Of a DNA stretch of 64,000 nt, positions 10,411-19,495 are shown piece after piece; positions within the stretch are counted from its first letter, which is position 1, and each line of letters begins with the position of its first letter. The translations under genes and the position numbers were made by a program. Below the pieces are notes generated by a model that was not told where the DNA came from, searched no databases, and saw nothing but the letters and a program-made list of their open reading frames with translations. The stretch covers positions 9,539 through 73,538 of the forward strand of contig JAAVDA010000022.1 of NCBI GenBank assembly GCA_014802045.1, in the 5' to 3' direction. This DNA is from Bacteroides sp. GTDB taxonomy: Bacteria; Bacteroidota; Bacteroidia; Bacteroidales; Muribaculaceae.

Positions 10411-10928
10411 CATAATCTGTTGGCTGCTTCCAGATTCAGGAGGGCTTCTTTGACGGAGAGTCCGCCGGCATAGCCGGTGAGACTGTGGTCGCTTCCGACC
10501 ACCCGGTGGCATGGCACGATTATGCTCAAAGGATTTAGTGCCACACCTCTCGCCACAGCCCTAACTCCCGCCGGCATGCCAGCCAGCGCGGCCAGCATCT
10601 TGTAGGTGGTCTGTTCGCCGTAGGGTATGGTGAGAAGCGCGCTTCTCACCTTTGCCATAAACGGGGTTGAAGCATCTGCCAATGGAATATCGAAAGCACG
10701 CCGCTGCCCGTCAAAATATTCGGAGAGTTCTGCAGCCGTTCGGCTCAGCAGAGGAGTGATGCGATGATGCCGTTCGGTGGATAGAGCAGAGAGATGCGGG
10801 CCGAAATGACGCGATGAGGTCCAGTCGCAAAGCGCGAGCCGTCCGCATTTGTCGGCCAGCATAAGGGTTGCTCCCCAAGGTGTGGGAAATTCGTGAAGAT
10901 ATACCGGCTCAGGAATTGATAGTCTCAT
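10410..10928 (-). CDS. Methylated-DNA--protein-cysteine S-methyltransferase (Ogt/Ada-C family)
   Basis: 172 aa; 'IPYGEQTTYKMLA', 'NPLSIIVPCHRVVGSDHSLTGYAGGLSVKEALL' with PCHR active site. Confidence 0.93.
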   Translation of the reverse strand: MRLSIPEPVYLHEFPTPWGATLMLADKCGRLALCDWTSSRHFGPHLSALSTERHHRITPLLSRTAAELSEYFDGQRRAFDIPLADASTPFMAKVRSALLTIPYGEQTTYKMLAALAGMPAGVRAVARGVALNPLSIIVPCHRVVGSDHSLTGYAGGLSVKEALLNLEAANRL

Positions 10929-11526
10929 ATTTCCTTTCCAGAATCTGGGCGGCTGCTGTGTCGGCGAGCTGTATCAGCGTGACGAGCGGATACAGCTCCT
11001 GAGCCTTGCGGAACGAACCGCGCTCTTCGGCATCGCCGGAGGCTACGCTCCATGCGCCCATGTGCCAGCGGATGGCGCATATCTCATCATCACGCAGGTC
11101 TAAGCCGAGACGCAGCAGCATCACCACGCTCTTCTCGCCGTGGCCTATTGGCAGACGTCCGTAATCGCTGCCATATTCAGCCTGGCCGAATTCGTATTGC
11201 GCGCCTTTCTTGCGGAAGTAGAGTCCGGCCTTGCAGAGGTCGTGGAGCAGGGCGGCCACTATGATGCTTTCGTCGGAAATCTTGTCGAACACATCCGGAC
11301 GCACAGTCTTGAATGCATCCCTGATTTTTATTGCGGCTTCATACACATTGAGCGAATGAATCATCAGGCCACCCTCATAGCATAGGTGGTTTTTCATAGA
11401 GGCAGGCGATGTGAAGAAACCCATGTGGTCGAGGTCTTCGATTATGAGATCCACATCGGGGATAGATGTGCTTTTGAGCAGACTGATAAACTGCTCTTTG
11501 TGTTGTTTGAGTTCGTCTTTGTCCAT
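10909..11526 (-). CDS. HD-domain hydrolase-like protein
   Basis: 'HLCYEGGLMIHSLNVYEAA', 'VAALLHDLCKAG', 'HGEKSV', 'IRWHMGAW'; start at 11526 (MDKDEL) avoids overlap with the PBP gene. Confidence 0.75.
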   Translation of the reverse strand: MDKDELKQHKEQFISLLKSTSIPDVDLIIEDLDHMGFFTSPASMKNHLCYEGGLMIHSLNVYEAAIKIRDAFKTVRPDVFDKISDESIIVAALLHDLCKAGLYFRKKGAQYEFGQAEYGSDYGRLPIGHGEKSVVMLLRLGLDLRDDEICAIRWHMGAWSVASGDAEERGSFRKAQELYPLVTLIQLADTAAAQILERKYETINS

Positions 11527-11554
11527 AGGGTTGTGTAAGAGGGATGGAAACGGG

Positions 11555-13927
11555 TCAGTCAAACACTCCTTCGATTGAGGCTTCTTCAGCATCGGAGTCG
11601 TAGTCTTGTGACACTCCGTAATATTCTTTTTCGCAAAGACTCACATCTGAGGGGAATGCAAAGCGTGAGTCCTGACTGTAGGGGAGGGTGTGGTCTGCGT
11701 AGACTTTGCTCATGAACCGTCCGTAGATAGGGAGAGCCATCGACGCGCCCTGACCGTTGGCCATATTGTTGAAGTGGATGTAGCGTTCTTCTCCTCCCAC
11801 CCATGTGCCTGCCACGAGCTGAGGCGTAAAGGCCATGAACCATCCGTCGGCATTGTAGTTGGTCGTTCCGGTCTTGCCTCCGGTCTGTGCGGTGATATTG
11901 TAGGGCGGACGGCGTATGCGGTTGCCGGTGCCTCCGTCCACCACGTTGAGCAGCATAGACAGAATGCGCCAATAGGCGGTCTCTGATATGACCTCGGTGT
12001 GGCGCGGGGTGAATTCTGTGATTATATTCCCGTTGGAGTCGGCTATGGCTGTGACGAAAAGGGGGTCTACTCTCATGCCGTTGTTGGCAAACGCTGTATA
12101 GGCCGTCACCATTTCCTTTACCGAGATATCGGCCGGACCGAGACACAGCGACATCACAGGGTCGAGTTTGGAGGTGATGCCGAAATTGTGCATGGTGCGC
12201 ACGAGCGATGCCGGCGAAAGCTGGCTTATGAGGCGTGCTGAAATCCAGTTGTTGGAGTTGGTGAGAGCCCAACGGAGGTCTACCATCTCGCCCACTCTGG
12301 CCGAACCTGAATTGCGGGGTATCCATTCGCGACCGTTCTCATCGTAGAGCACCGGCTGCTCATTGAGAAATTCATCGCAGGGGGTGAATCCCTCTTCCAT
12401 GGCATAGGTGTAGAGAAACGGTTTTACTGTAGAGCCTATCTGACGGCGACCGGTAGACACCATATCATATTGGAAATATTCGAAGTTAGGGCCACCCACA
12501 TAGGCTTTCACATGACCGTTCACTGGATCCATAGCCATGAATCCGGTGCGTAGAAAATGCTTGTGGTAGAGAAGCGAGTCCATCGGCGACATCAGGGTGT
12601 CGATAACTCCTGCATAGCTGTAGACTTTCATATCTCTCTTCGTGGCAAACTCCTTCTCGATCTGGGTGTCGCTCGCACCGGCTTTTTTCATCATGCGATA
12701 TCGATCGGTCTGCTGCATGGCGTGCTTTATTAGCGCGTCAACCTGCTCCTGGCTCACTTCGCTGCGGTTGGTGGAGTAGGGGGCGCTTTTGGTGCCTTTT
12801 TTCTCGCGGAAGAAAGCCGGTTGGAGGGTCTGGCTCATATGTTCCTGCACGGCATCTTCGGCATACTGCTGCATGCGTGAGTCGAGAGTGGTGAAAATCT
12901 TGAGTCCGTCGGTATAGATGTCATATTTGGTGCCGTCGGGTTTCGGATTTTTTTCAATCCAGCCGTAGAGAGGGTTGTTGGCCCAAGCGATAGAGTCGTC
13001 GGTGTAGCGCTGGCGGTCCCACGATGGATAGTCGGAGGCCACAGGCTTCTTGGCCCTGAGCATGCGGCGCAACTCCTCGCGGAGGTAGGGGGCGGGGCCC
13101 TCCTTGTGGTCCACACGGTGGAAATCGAGTTTCAGAGGAAGATTCTTGAGCGAATCGAGCTCGGCGCGGGTGATCTTGCCGTTTTTCTCCATCTGTTCCA
13201 GCACAACATTACGGCGTGCGCGGGTGCGCTCCGGCTGTCTGACAGGATTGTAGACCGAGGGATTCTTTACCATTCCTACGAGGGTGGCGGCCTCTTCTAT
13301 CGTGAGGTCTTTCGGTGCCTTTCCGAAATAGACATAGGCTGCACTCTTTATGCCGACAGCGTTGTAGAGAAAGTCAAACTGATTGAGATACATCTTCAGA
13401 ATCTCCTCCTTCGAATAGAATCGTTCCAGCTTCACGGCTATCATCCATTCGATCGGTTTCTGCATCACACGGCTCATGAGGCCGTTTGATTCGGGCGAAT
13501 AGAGCTGCTTTGCGAGCTGCTGGGTGATGGTGGAGCCGCCGCCTGCATTGCGCTGACCCATGAGTAGGGTCTTGAACGCCACTCGTGCAAGAGCTCTCAC
13601 ATCTATACCGGAATGCTCTTCAAACCGAGCGTCTTCGGTGGCGATGAGTGCATCGACCACATTCTGCGATATTTCGTCGAAATCGGCATATACGCGGTTG
13701 CCGGTGTTGCGGAAATATCGTCCGAGTTCCTTTCCGTCAGCTGAATATACAACTGAGGCAAATCTGTCTGACGGATTTTTGAGTTCTTCTACCGGGGGCA
13801 TATATCCTATTGCACCGTTATACACGGCCCAGAAAAATACAACCGCACCTATAATCAGTGCGCCAAACACACACCACATTATTAAAATCACGCTCTTCTG
13901 GCGCAATGTCAGTTTCTCGAGTTTCAT
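11555..13927 (-). CDS. Class A penicillin-binding protein (PBP1A-like; GT51 transglycosylase + transpeptidase)
   Basis: 790 aa; 'ATEDARFEEHSGID', 'GGGSTITQQLAKQLY', transpeptidase 'STGRRQIGSTVKPFLY', 'SNN', 'GGKTGTTNYNADGWF'. Confidence 0.95.
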   Translation of the reverse strand: MKLEKLTLRQKSVILIMWCVFGALIIGAVVFFWAVYNGAIGYMPPVEELKNPSDRFASVVYSADGKELGRYFRNTGNRVYADFDEISQNVVDALIATEDARFEEHSGIDVRALARVAFKTLLMGQRNAGGGSTITQQLAKQLYSPESNGLMSRVMQKPIEWMIAVKLERFYSKEEILKMYLNQFDFLYNAVGIKSAAYVYFGKAPKDLTIEEAATLVGMVKNPSVYNPVRQPERTRARRNVVLEQMEKNGKITRAELDSLKNLPLKLDFHRVDHKEGPAPYLREELRRMLRAKKPVASDYPSWDRQRYTDDSIAWANNPLYGWIEKNPKPDGTKYDIYTDGLKIFTTLDSRMQQYAEDAVQEHMSQTLQPAFFREKKGTKSAPYSTNRSEVSQEQVDALIKHAMQQTDRYRMMKKAGASDTQIEKEFATKRDMKVYSYAGVIDTLMSPMDSLLYHKHFLRTGFMAMDPVNGHVKAYVGGPNFEYFQYDMVSTGRRQIGSTVKPFLYTYAMEEGFTPCDEFLNEQPVLYDENGREWIPRNSGSARVGEMVDLRWALTNSNNWISARLISQLSPASLVRTMHNFGITSKLDPVMSLCLGPADISVKEMVTAYTAFANNGMRVDPLFVTAIADSNGNIITEFTPRHTEVISETAYWRILSMLLNVVDGGTGNRIRRPPYNITAQTGGKTGTTNYNADGWFMAFTPQLVAGTWVGGEERYIHFNNMANGQGASMALPIYGRFMSKVYADHTLPYSQDSRFAFPSDVSLCEKEYYGVSQDYDSDAEEASIEGVFD

Positions 13928-13931
13928 TTTG

Positions 13932-13939
13932 CAAAGTTA
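13932..13939 (-). promoter_or_regulatory. Bacteroidetes -7 box (TAACTTTG) at the PBP1A start
   Basis: CAAAGTTA on + strand; matches TAnnTTTG consensus; very close to the annotated ATG. Confidence 0.5.
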
Positions 13940-13962
13940 CAACATTCCTCATCTATTATATA

Positions 13963-14380
13963 AGACCCCGTTCCCCAATATTTGTTAACGCAGAGGTCGC
14001 ATATCTCCGAGTGATTTTTGTGATGGAACGAAGGAGCGATGGGGATCCATCGTGTCTGAGTGACAACACAAAAAGCGCTGTAGATATGGGCCTGTAAGGT
14101 AACTTTTTCACATGGTTCTACAACAAAATGTACGCAAATTGAGTGATGTAATTTAATGATTTTTAGCTTATCGCAGTAACTTGGGATATAAAACAGATCT
14201 GACACATACACAAATATCACTATTTTCATCTATCCGTGTTCCCATCGCCTCGGCCAATCGTCACGCATCTGCGTCCTCTTGCTTCGGTCACGATGGGCCT
14301 CCATCGCTCCCTCACTGCGCGAGCACAGCGGCATAACGCTTGACCGCCTCAGCATTAACAAATATTGGAGAAAGGGGTCT
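13963..14380. repeat. Putative noncoding element with symmetric terminal inverted repeats (MITE/REPIN-like candidate)
   Basis: agacccc[g/t]tt[c][c/t]ccaatatttgttaa[c/t]gc[a/t]gagg at the left end, its reverse complement at the right end; hairpins CGATGG-N4-CCATCG at 14037-14052 and 14291-14306, each starting 74 nt in from its end. Confidence 0.75.
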
Positions 14381-14497
14381 AATAAAACTTAGAAATCTTG
14401 TCAGTTTGATATTCGATGCTTTAGAAGGTGTCGTTCAAATTCGATAATTTGAGGTGGAAGTTTGAAACTGTGTTTTTTGTCTTTCGCGATATTTTAC

Positions 14498-14505
14498 TAA
14501 CTTTG
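14498..14505 (+). promoter_or_regulatory. tpiA promoter -7 box (TAACTTTG)
   Basis: TAnnTTTG consensus with upstream T-rich TTTTGT about 19 nt away; ATG at 14538. Confidence 0.6.
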
Positions 14506-14537
14506 CAGTCAGAAACAACATACTTATATATACTGAT

Positions 14538-15293
14538 ATGAGAAAGAATATAGTAGCAGGCAACTGGAAGATGAACACCACTCTCAATGAGGGTGTCGGT
14601 CTGGCCAAGGATGTCAATGAGGCTCTTAAGAATGTGACCCCGAAGTGTGACGTGGTAATCTGTGTGCCCTTCACTCATCTTGCTCCCGTGTGTGGCGTCA
14701 TCGACCAGCAGAAGCTCGGTCTTGGTGCTGAAAACTGCGCCGACCACAAGTCTGGTGCATATACCGGCGAGGTGAGCGCTCCGATGGTAGCTTCTACCGG
14801 TGCAACCTACGTTATCCTTGGTCACTCAGAGCGTCGTCAGTATTATGGCGAGACCGCTGAAACCCTCAAGGAAAAGGTGCGTCTGGCTCTCGACAATAAC
14901 CTTACTCCGATTTTCTGCATCGGCGAAGTGCTTGAGCAGCGCGAAAACGGCAGCTATCTCGATGTTGTGAAGGGTCAGATTGAAGAGGCTCTTTTCGATC
15001 TCTCTGCCGAAGATTTTTCCAAGCTGATTCTCGCTTACGAACCTGTGTGGGCTATCGGCACCGGCAAGACTGCCACCGACGACCAGGCTCAGGAGATGCA
15101 CGCTTTCATCCGCAGCGTGATTGCCAATAAATATGGCAACGAGGTGGCCGACAATATGAGCATCCTCTATGGCGGCAGCTGCAAGCCCTCAAATGCAAAG
15201 GCTCTCTTCGCCAAACCCGATGTGGACGGCGGCCTTATCGGCGGCGCTTCGCTCGACGCTGAGTCGTTCATGGGCATCGTAACCGCTTTCTGA
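14538..15293 (+). CDS. tpiA: Triose-phosphate isomerase
   Basis: 251 aa; '[14 protein letters not shown]', '[15 protein letters not shown]', '[15 protein letters not shown]', '[12 protein letters not shown]'. Confidence 0.98.
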   Translation: MRKNIVAGNWKMNTTLNEGVGLAKDVNEALKNVTPKCDVVICVPFTHLAPVCGVIDQQKLGLGAENCADHKSGAYTGEVSAPMVASTGATYVILGHSERRQYYGETAETLKEKVRLALDNNLTPIFCIGEVLEQRENGSYLDVVKGQIEEALFDLSAEDFSKLILAYEPVWAIGTGKTATDDQAQEMHAFIRSVIANKYGNEVADNMSILYGGSCKPSNAKALFAKPDVDGGLIGGASLDAESFMGIVTAF

Positions 15294-15367
15294 TAATAAT
15301 TTCGTCCTACAAAAGCAGGCTGCAAGAATATATTTTGTATTTTTGTAGCCTGTTTTGTATCCTGCAT

Positions 15368-15877
15368 ATGACAAGAAGATTCACATTTATTCTCATGATG
15401 CTGGCCGCTGTGATGGCAGTATCGGCTCAGCGCCCTGACACTCTGAATATTGTGGGCCATATAACGGCCGACGGTGTCAATACAGTGACCCAGCCGGCAG
15501 CCCTTTCGCGGCTGCTGATGCGGTCTGCCGCCGCGTCGGTTGCCGTGGAGCATACCGACGACGACCAGACTGAGGCCGACAAGGGGGCTTCGGAGCCCGC
15601 TGCGTCAAAGAGCCGTGTGGCAGGATATCGTGTGCAGGTGTTCTCAGACAACAATTCGTCTACAGCCAAAAATGAAGCGAGATCAAAGGCACGCCATATC
15701 TCCGAGCGTTTTCCTGAATGGCGCACATATGTGATCTACAATTCTCCTTACTGGAGGCTCAAAGTGGGCGATTTCCGCACCCAGCGCGAGGCCAATGATG
15801 CGGCCGACGAGATAAAGAGAGCGTTTCCATCTTACGGTAAGGAGGTGAGAGTGGTGCGCGACAGGATTAATTTTTGA
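15368..15877 (+). CDS. SPOR-domain-like secreted protein
   Basis: Signal peptide 'MTRRFTFILMMLAAVMAVSAQ'; C-terminal 'GYRVQVFSDNNSSTAKNEARSKARHISERFPEWRTYVIYNSPYWRLKVGDFRTQREANDAADEI'. Confidence 0.85.
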   Translation: MTRRFTFILMMLAAVMAVSAQRPDTLNIVGHITADGVNTVTQPAALSRLLMRSAAASVAVEHTDDDQTEADKGASEPAASKSRVAGYRVQVFSDNNSSTAKNEARSKARHISERFPEWRTYVIYNSPYWRLKVGDFRTQREANDAADEIKRAFPSYGKEVRVVRDRINF

Positions 15878-15897
15878 ATCTCAATGACAATAATAAT

Positions 15898-16470
15898 ATG
15901 GAGTATCCTGAAGAAGTGATAGGTGAGATTGCGGCCCACATGGGTGAGATAATCCGTCTGCTCGGTGAGGATCCCGACAGGGAGGGACTGGTTAAAACTC
16001 CGGTGAGAGCGGCCAAAGCTCTCTACTATGCCACGGAGGGCTATCGCCACACTGAAGAAGAGACTGTGGGCGACGCTGTATTCACTTGTCCGTCTGACCA
16101 GATGATTATAGTGCGCGACATTGAATTCTATTCTTTCTGCGAACACCATATCCTGCCTTTCTTCGGCAAAGTTTCCATAGGCTATCTTCCTACCGGAAAG
16201 ATGATAGGACTGAGCAAATTGGCCCGCATTGTGAATCTCTATGCACGGCGTCTTCAGGTGCAGGAGCGTCTGACTCATGAAATTTGTGAGGCTGTGAGGC
16301 GTGCGGTCGGGGCGAGAGGTGTCATTGTGGCATGCTCGGGAGAGCATCTTTGCATGAAAATGCGTGGTGTGGAGAAACAAGACAGTTCAACCGTGACGGT
16401 TGCCACGTCGGGCGACTTTGACCGGTTGCCTGAACTGCGCAGAGAGTTTTTCGAAAGTCTGAAGTGCTGA
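15898..16470 (+). CDS. folE: GTP cyclohydrolase I
   Basis: 'LGEDPDREGLVKTPVRAAKAL', 'FYSFCEHHILPFFGKVSIGYLP', 'GARGVIVACSGEHLCMKMRGVEKQDSSTVT'; ATG at 15898 preferred over TTG at 15874. Confidence 0.96.
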   Translation: MEYPEEVIGEIAAHMGEIIRLLGEDPDREGLVKTPVRAAKALYYATEGYRHTEEETVGDAVFTCPSDQMIIVRDIEFYSFCEHHILPFFGKVSIGYLPTGKMIGLSKLARIVNLYARRLQVQERLTHEICEAVRRAVGARGVIVACSGEHLCMKMRGVEKQDSSTVTVATSGDFDRLPELRREFFESLKC

Positions 16471-16558
16471 CTCGGAGTGCTCCAAGCTGAGTCACAATGC
16501 CGCCGCATGGATTCTTCACTCCATCTCAAAAATGACTCCAGGATATTCGTCGCGGCAT

Positions 16559-17152
16559 TTAGTCAAGCCGGCTCTTAAGCTCGTCGATGCTCACGAGTTT
16601 GCTCACGATAGCATAGATGGTGAGACCGGCGGGTGAGTGAATCTGAAGTTTTGAGGCTATATTGCGGCGGTGAGTCATGACGGTGTTGACCGATACATTG
16701 ATTTCCGCCGCTATTTCTTTATTGGATAGTCCTTTGACAATGCCTATCACTACATCTTTCTCACGCGGACTGAGTTCGCGCGATGTGTCTTCGTCTATCT
16801 CTTCGGCCACGGCTTTGGTGATAAGCGATATGAATTGTTCGGGAGGATCGTAGACGGAAAGCGCGGCATCATATTCGCGGGTCACAGAGCGGGGGAGTGC
16901 GGAAGAATAGACGGCTATGAAATGTGGATTCCACGGCGACTCAGCTTTGAGCGGGGCGATACGCTCCGGCGGGAGAAGGAGAGGGTCGGCCATAACGGCT
17001 ATGGCCTTATGGGTGTGGAGTGCATCGGGCAGACCGGCCAGATCGGTCATGAGTGCGGTGACCGTAGGGTCTTTTCTCCCGGACAACAGTGATGCTATGC
17101 CGGCGGCAATAATCGGCGATTCGCTCAACACCAGCACGGTTACATGCTTCAT
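16559..17152 (-). CDS. LuxR/NarL-type HTH regulator with degenerate receiver-like N-terminus
   Basis: 197 aa; C-terminal 'LSPREKDVVIGIVKGLSNKEIAAEINVSVNTVMTHRRNIASKL'; N-terminus lacks the usual acidic pair (LSES). Confidence 0.9.
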   Translation of the reverse strand: MKHVTVLVLSESPIIAAGIASLLSGRKDPTVTALMTDLAGLPDALHTHKAIAVMADPLLLPPERIAPLKAESPWNPHFIAVYSSALPRSVTREYDAALSVYDPPEQFISLITKAVAEEIDEDTSRELSPREKDVVIGIVKGLSNKEIAAEINVSVNTVMTHRRNIASKLQIHSPAGLTIYAIVSKLVSIDELKSRLD

Positions 17153-17886
17153 GACTTCTTGCGGCGGGATATAGGCTTGTTGTAGGGTTCGGATGTGTCG
17201 CGGATATGCTCAAGAGATGCAATCATCGGCACGAGAATATAGTTTTCGATATCGTTGTGGATATCGAGGTCGTCCTCACAGTTGAAAATATCGACAAGCG
17301 CATCATACATCAGATTGGGCCTGGAGGTGGAGTAATATCGGAGTATGATGTTTTTGAGTTCGGAGAGCTTTTCGCCTATTTCGTCGTGATGACGGCGAAA
17401 CACTTCGATGTTGTAGTCGGAGCGGTGGCCTTCGGCAAGCTGACGGATATAGGGGAAAAGGGTGGTCTCCTCATATTCGAAATGCTTTTTCACCTCCTCC
17501 ACATAATCATCGAAAAACCGAATTATGGCCGGATTGATATCGGAATGGTGACAGTCGAGCGCATTGATGAGGTTGGCCCGGATATGGGGGAACTTGTAGG
17601 TGAGGAAATATGTGTGGCTATTATGCAGAAAGTCCACAATTCCTGTGGCCGCCATCCCCGACGGTTTCTCACTGATAATCTTTCCGGAAAAAATGAAATT
17701 GACTATCAGGAGAAAAATGTCGGTATCGATGCCCTGCTCCATGCAGACTTCAGCAATAGTCTTGTTGCCGAAGCCGAGGGGCAGGGAGAAGCGGCTCAGG
17801 ATGGGGAGTATGTTGAAATCCTCTTTCACGAGGTCAACCATACTGTCGGCCGGTGTGAAGCGTCGTTTGATGTTCATCGAGGCCAT
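17149..17886 (-). CDS. Hemerythrin HHE-domain protein (RIC/ScdA-like)
   Basis: 245 aa; 'LDCHHSDINPAIIRFFDDYVEEVKKHFEYEETTLFPYI', 'FRRHHDEIGEKL'; N-terminal 'LPILSRFSLPLGFGNKTIAEVC' resembles DUF542. Confidence 0.85.
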   Translation of the reverse strand: MASMNIKRRFTPADSMVDLVKEDFNILPILSRFSLPLGFGNKTIAEVCMEQGIDTDIFLLIVNFIFSGKIISEKPSGMAATGIVDFLHNSHTYFLTYKFPHIRANLINALDCHHSDINPAIIRFFDDYVEEVKKHFEYEETTLFPYIRQLAEGHRSDYNIEVFRRHHDEIGEKLSELKNIILRYYSTSRPNLMYDALVDIFNCEDDLDIHNDIENYILVPMIASLEHIRDTSEPYNKPISRRKKS

Positions 17887-17897
17887 ATGAATGATTC

Positions 17898-18335
17898 TTA
17901 TTCGGCGTCGGGAGCGGCGGTCTCGGTGTCGTCGGGCTTCTCTTCCTTGTTTACATAGTCGGTGATTCCGGCAGCAAGGAGTGCGTTATACCACTGGAGG
18001 AGCTTTCGGATATCGTTGGTGTAGACGCGCTCGCGGTCGAAATCGGGGAGGATTTCTCCGAAGAAACTGCGCACAGAAGCGTCGTCGCCGAGCCCTTTGA
18101 TGTCGACGGGCTGGGCACCGGTCTTCTCTTTCACGAGTTCAAACACTTCGGCGAGAGGGCGGTCGTCGGTTTCTGTATAGATTGCGATATCTCCGAGGCT
18201 CACCACTTTGTCGCGGGCATATGCGGGCATGCGCTTGTGGTCTGCGAGCGATTCAACGATAAGCATATTTTTGCCCTGACTCACGAGCCGGAACAGGCCT
18301 GGGCGGCCGGATATTGAAAGAATGGTCTTAATCAT
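17898..18335 (-). CDS. DUF5606-like conserved Bacteroidetes protein
   Basis: 145 aa; 'MIKTILSISGRPGLFRLVSQGKNMLIVESLADHKRMPAYARDKVVSLGDIAIYTE'. Confidence 0.75.
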   Translation of the reverse strand: MIKTILSISGRPGLFRLVSQGKNMLIVESLADHKRMPAYARDKVVSLGDIAIYTETDDRPLAEVFELVKEKTGAQPVDIKGLGDDASVRSFFGEILPDFDRERVYTNDIRKLLQWYNALLAAGITDYVNKEEKPDDTETAAPDAE

Positions 18336-18389
18336 AGGTGATAATCTTTGTTTCGTCTACAAAATTACGATTTATCTCCGAATTATGGC

Positions 18390-18397
18390 TAACTTTG
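18390..18397 (+). promoter_or_regulatory. -7 box (TAACTTTG) for the Yip1-like gene
   Basis: TAnnTTTG consensus 23 nt upstream of ATG 18421; argues for the downstream start. Confidence 0.55.
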
Positions 18398-18420
18398 TGG
18401 TCAGAATCTCTGAAAAGACC

Positions 18421-18972
18421 ATGCTAACATTTTATAAACTCCTTTTTCAGCTTATATTGTCGCCAGCACAGGGCTGGAGTGATATCTCATATGCTTCCGT
18501 GCCTGAGAGGCGGCTCGCATCTGTGGGCATGTATCCCCTTCTCGCGGTTACGGGGCTGACCATTTTGCTCAAGGGTGTGTATCATCCGGGCTCAGAGACC
18601 TGGACTGTGCTGATAGAAAGGGCTATAGTGGAGTTTGTGAAGTTTTTTGTGTGTTATTATGTAGCAGTCTTTTTCTTCTCGTCATATATCCACAGATTTT
18701 CTGATGCGGAGCCGAGCGAGAAGCGTGTTCACACGTTTGTGATTTTCACCATTTCGCAGCTGGCTCTCATGAATCTGCTGGAGAATTGTCTGCCGATAGA
18801 CCTTACCGTGATTGGTTTTCTGGCGATATATGTGGCTGTGGTGATGCTGAGAGGGGTGAGATATATGGCTGTAAGACCAGACAAGGTGGAGAGTTTCATG
18901 ATTTTTGCGGTCTCTACAGTAATCTTACCGTGCTATCTGCTCGGATGGCTGTTTAATATATTGTTTTTCTAA
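18421..18972 (+). CDS. Yip1-like multi-pass membrane protein
   Basis: 'MLTFYKLLFQLILSPAQGWSDISY' plus several TM helices; start chosen downstream of the -7 box. Confidence 0.65.
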   Translation: MLTFYKLLFQLILSPAQGWSDISYASVPERRLASVGMYPLLAVTGLTILLKGVYHPGSETWTVLIERAIVEFVKFFVCYYVAVFFFSSYIHRFSDAEPSEKRVHTFVIFTISQLALMNLLENCLPIDLTVIGFLAIYVAVVMLRGVRYMAVRPDKVESFMIFAVSTVILPCYLLGWLFNILFF

Positions 18973-18986
18973 ACCTTTAGCTTGTT

Positions 18987-19439
18987 ATGAAACCTAACGA
19001 AGTGAACATTCAGAACCGCCGTGCGCGGTTTGACTATGAGATATCCGAAACTTTCACGGCCGGAATAGTGCTCACCGGCACCGAAATAAAGTCTATCAGG
19101 CAGGGTAAGGCAAGCCTTGTGGATACATTCTGCTATGTGGACAATGGCGAGGTGTGGGTCAAGAATATGTATGTGGCCGAATATTTCTACGGGTCATATA
19201 ACAACCACAATACACGCCGCGACCGCAAGCTGCTGCTCACCCGTAAGGAGATCGGGCGTCTGGAGAAAGCCGGGAAAGAAACCGGATTTACAATAGTGCC
19301 CCTGAAGGTGTTTGTCAGCGAACGTGGCCTCGCCAAAATGGTGATAGGCATTGGCCGGGGCAAGAAGGAATATGATAAGCGTCAGAGCATCAAGGAGCGT
19401 GACGATAAGCGCGCGATAGCGCGTGCTTTCCAGAAATAA
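18987..19439 (+). CDS. smpB: SsrA-binding protein SmpB
   Basis: 150 aa; '[42 protein letters not shown]', '[27 protein letters not shown]'. Confidence 0.97.
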   Translation: MKPNEVNIQNRRARFDYEISETFTAGIVLTGTEIKSIRQGKASLVDTFCYVDNGEVWVKNMYVAEYFYGSYNNHNTRRDRKLLLTRKEIGRLEKAGKETGFTIVPLKVFVSERGLAKMVIGIGRGKKEYDKRQSIKERDDKRAIARAFQK

Positions 19440-19495
19440 GCACACGCTATCACCGCACACAAGGAGAGGGGAGAAACCTCAGAGGGTAGGAGAAG

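Noticed and set aside
13924-14229. 101-aa minus ORF upstream of PBP1A as a gene
   Set aside because: It spans the inverted-repeat element and promoter region, and its sequence has no domain features.
14241-14306. tRNA or structured RNA gene suggested by GC-rich hairpins
   Set aside because: No cloverleaf, T-loop or CCA pattern; the hairpins are explained by the symmetric inverted-repeat element.
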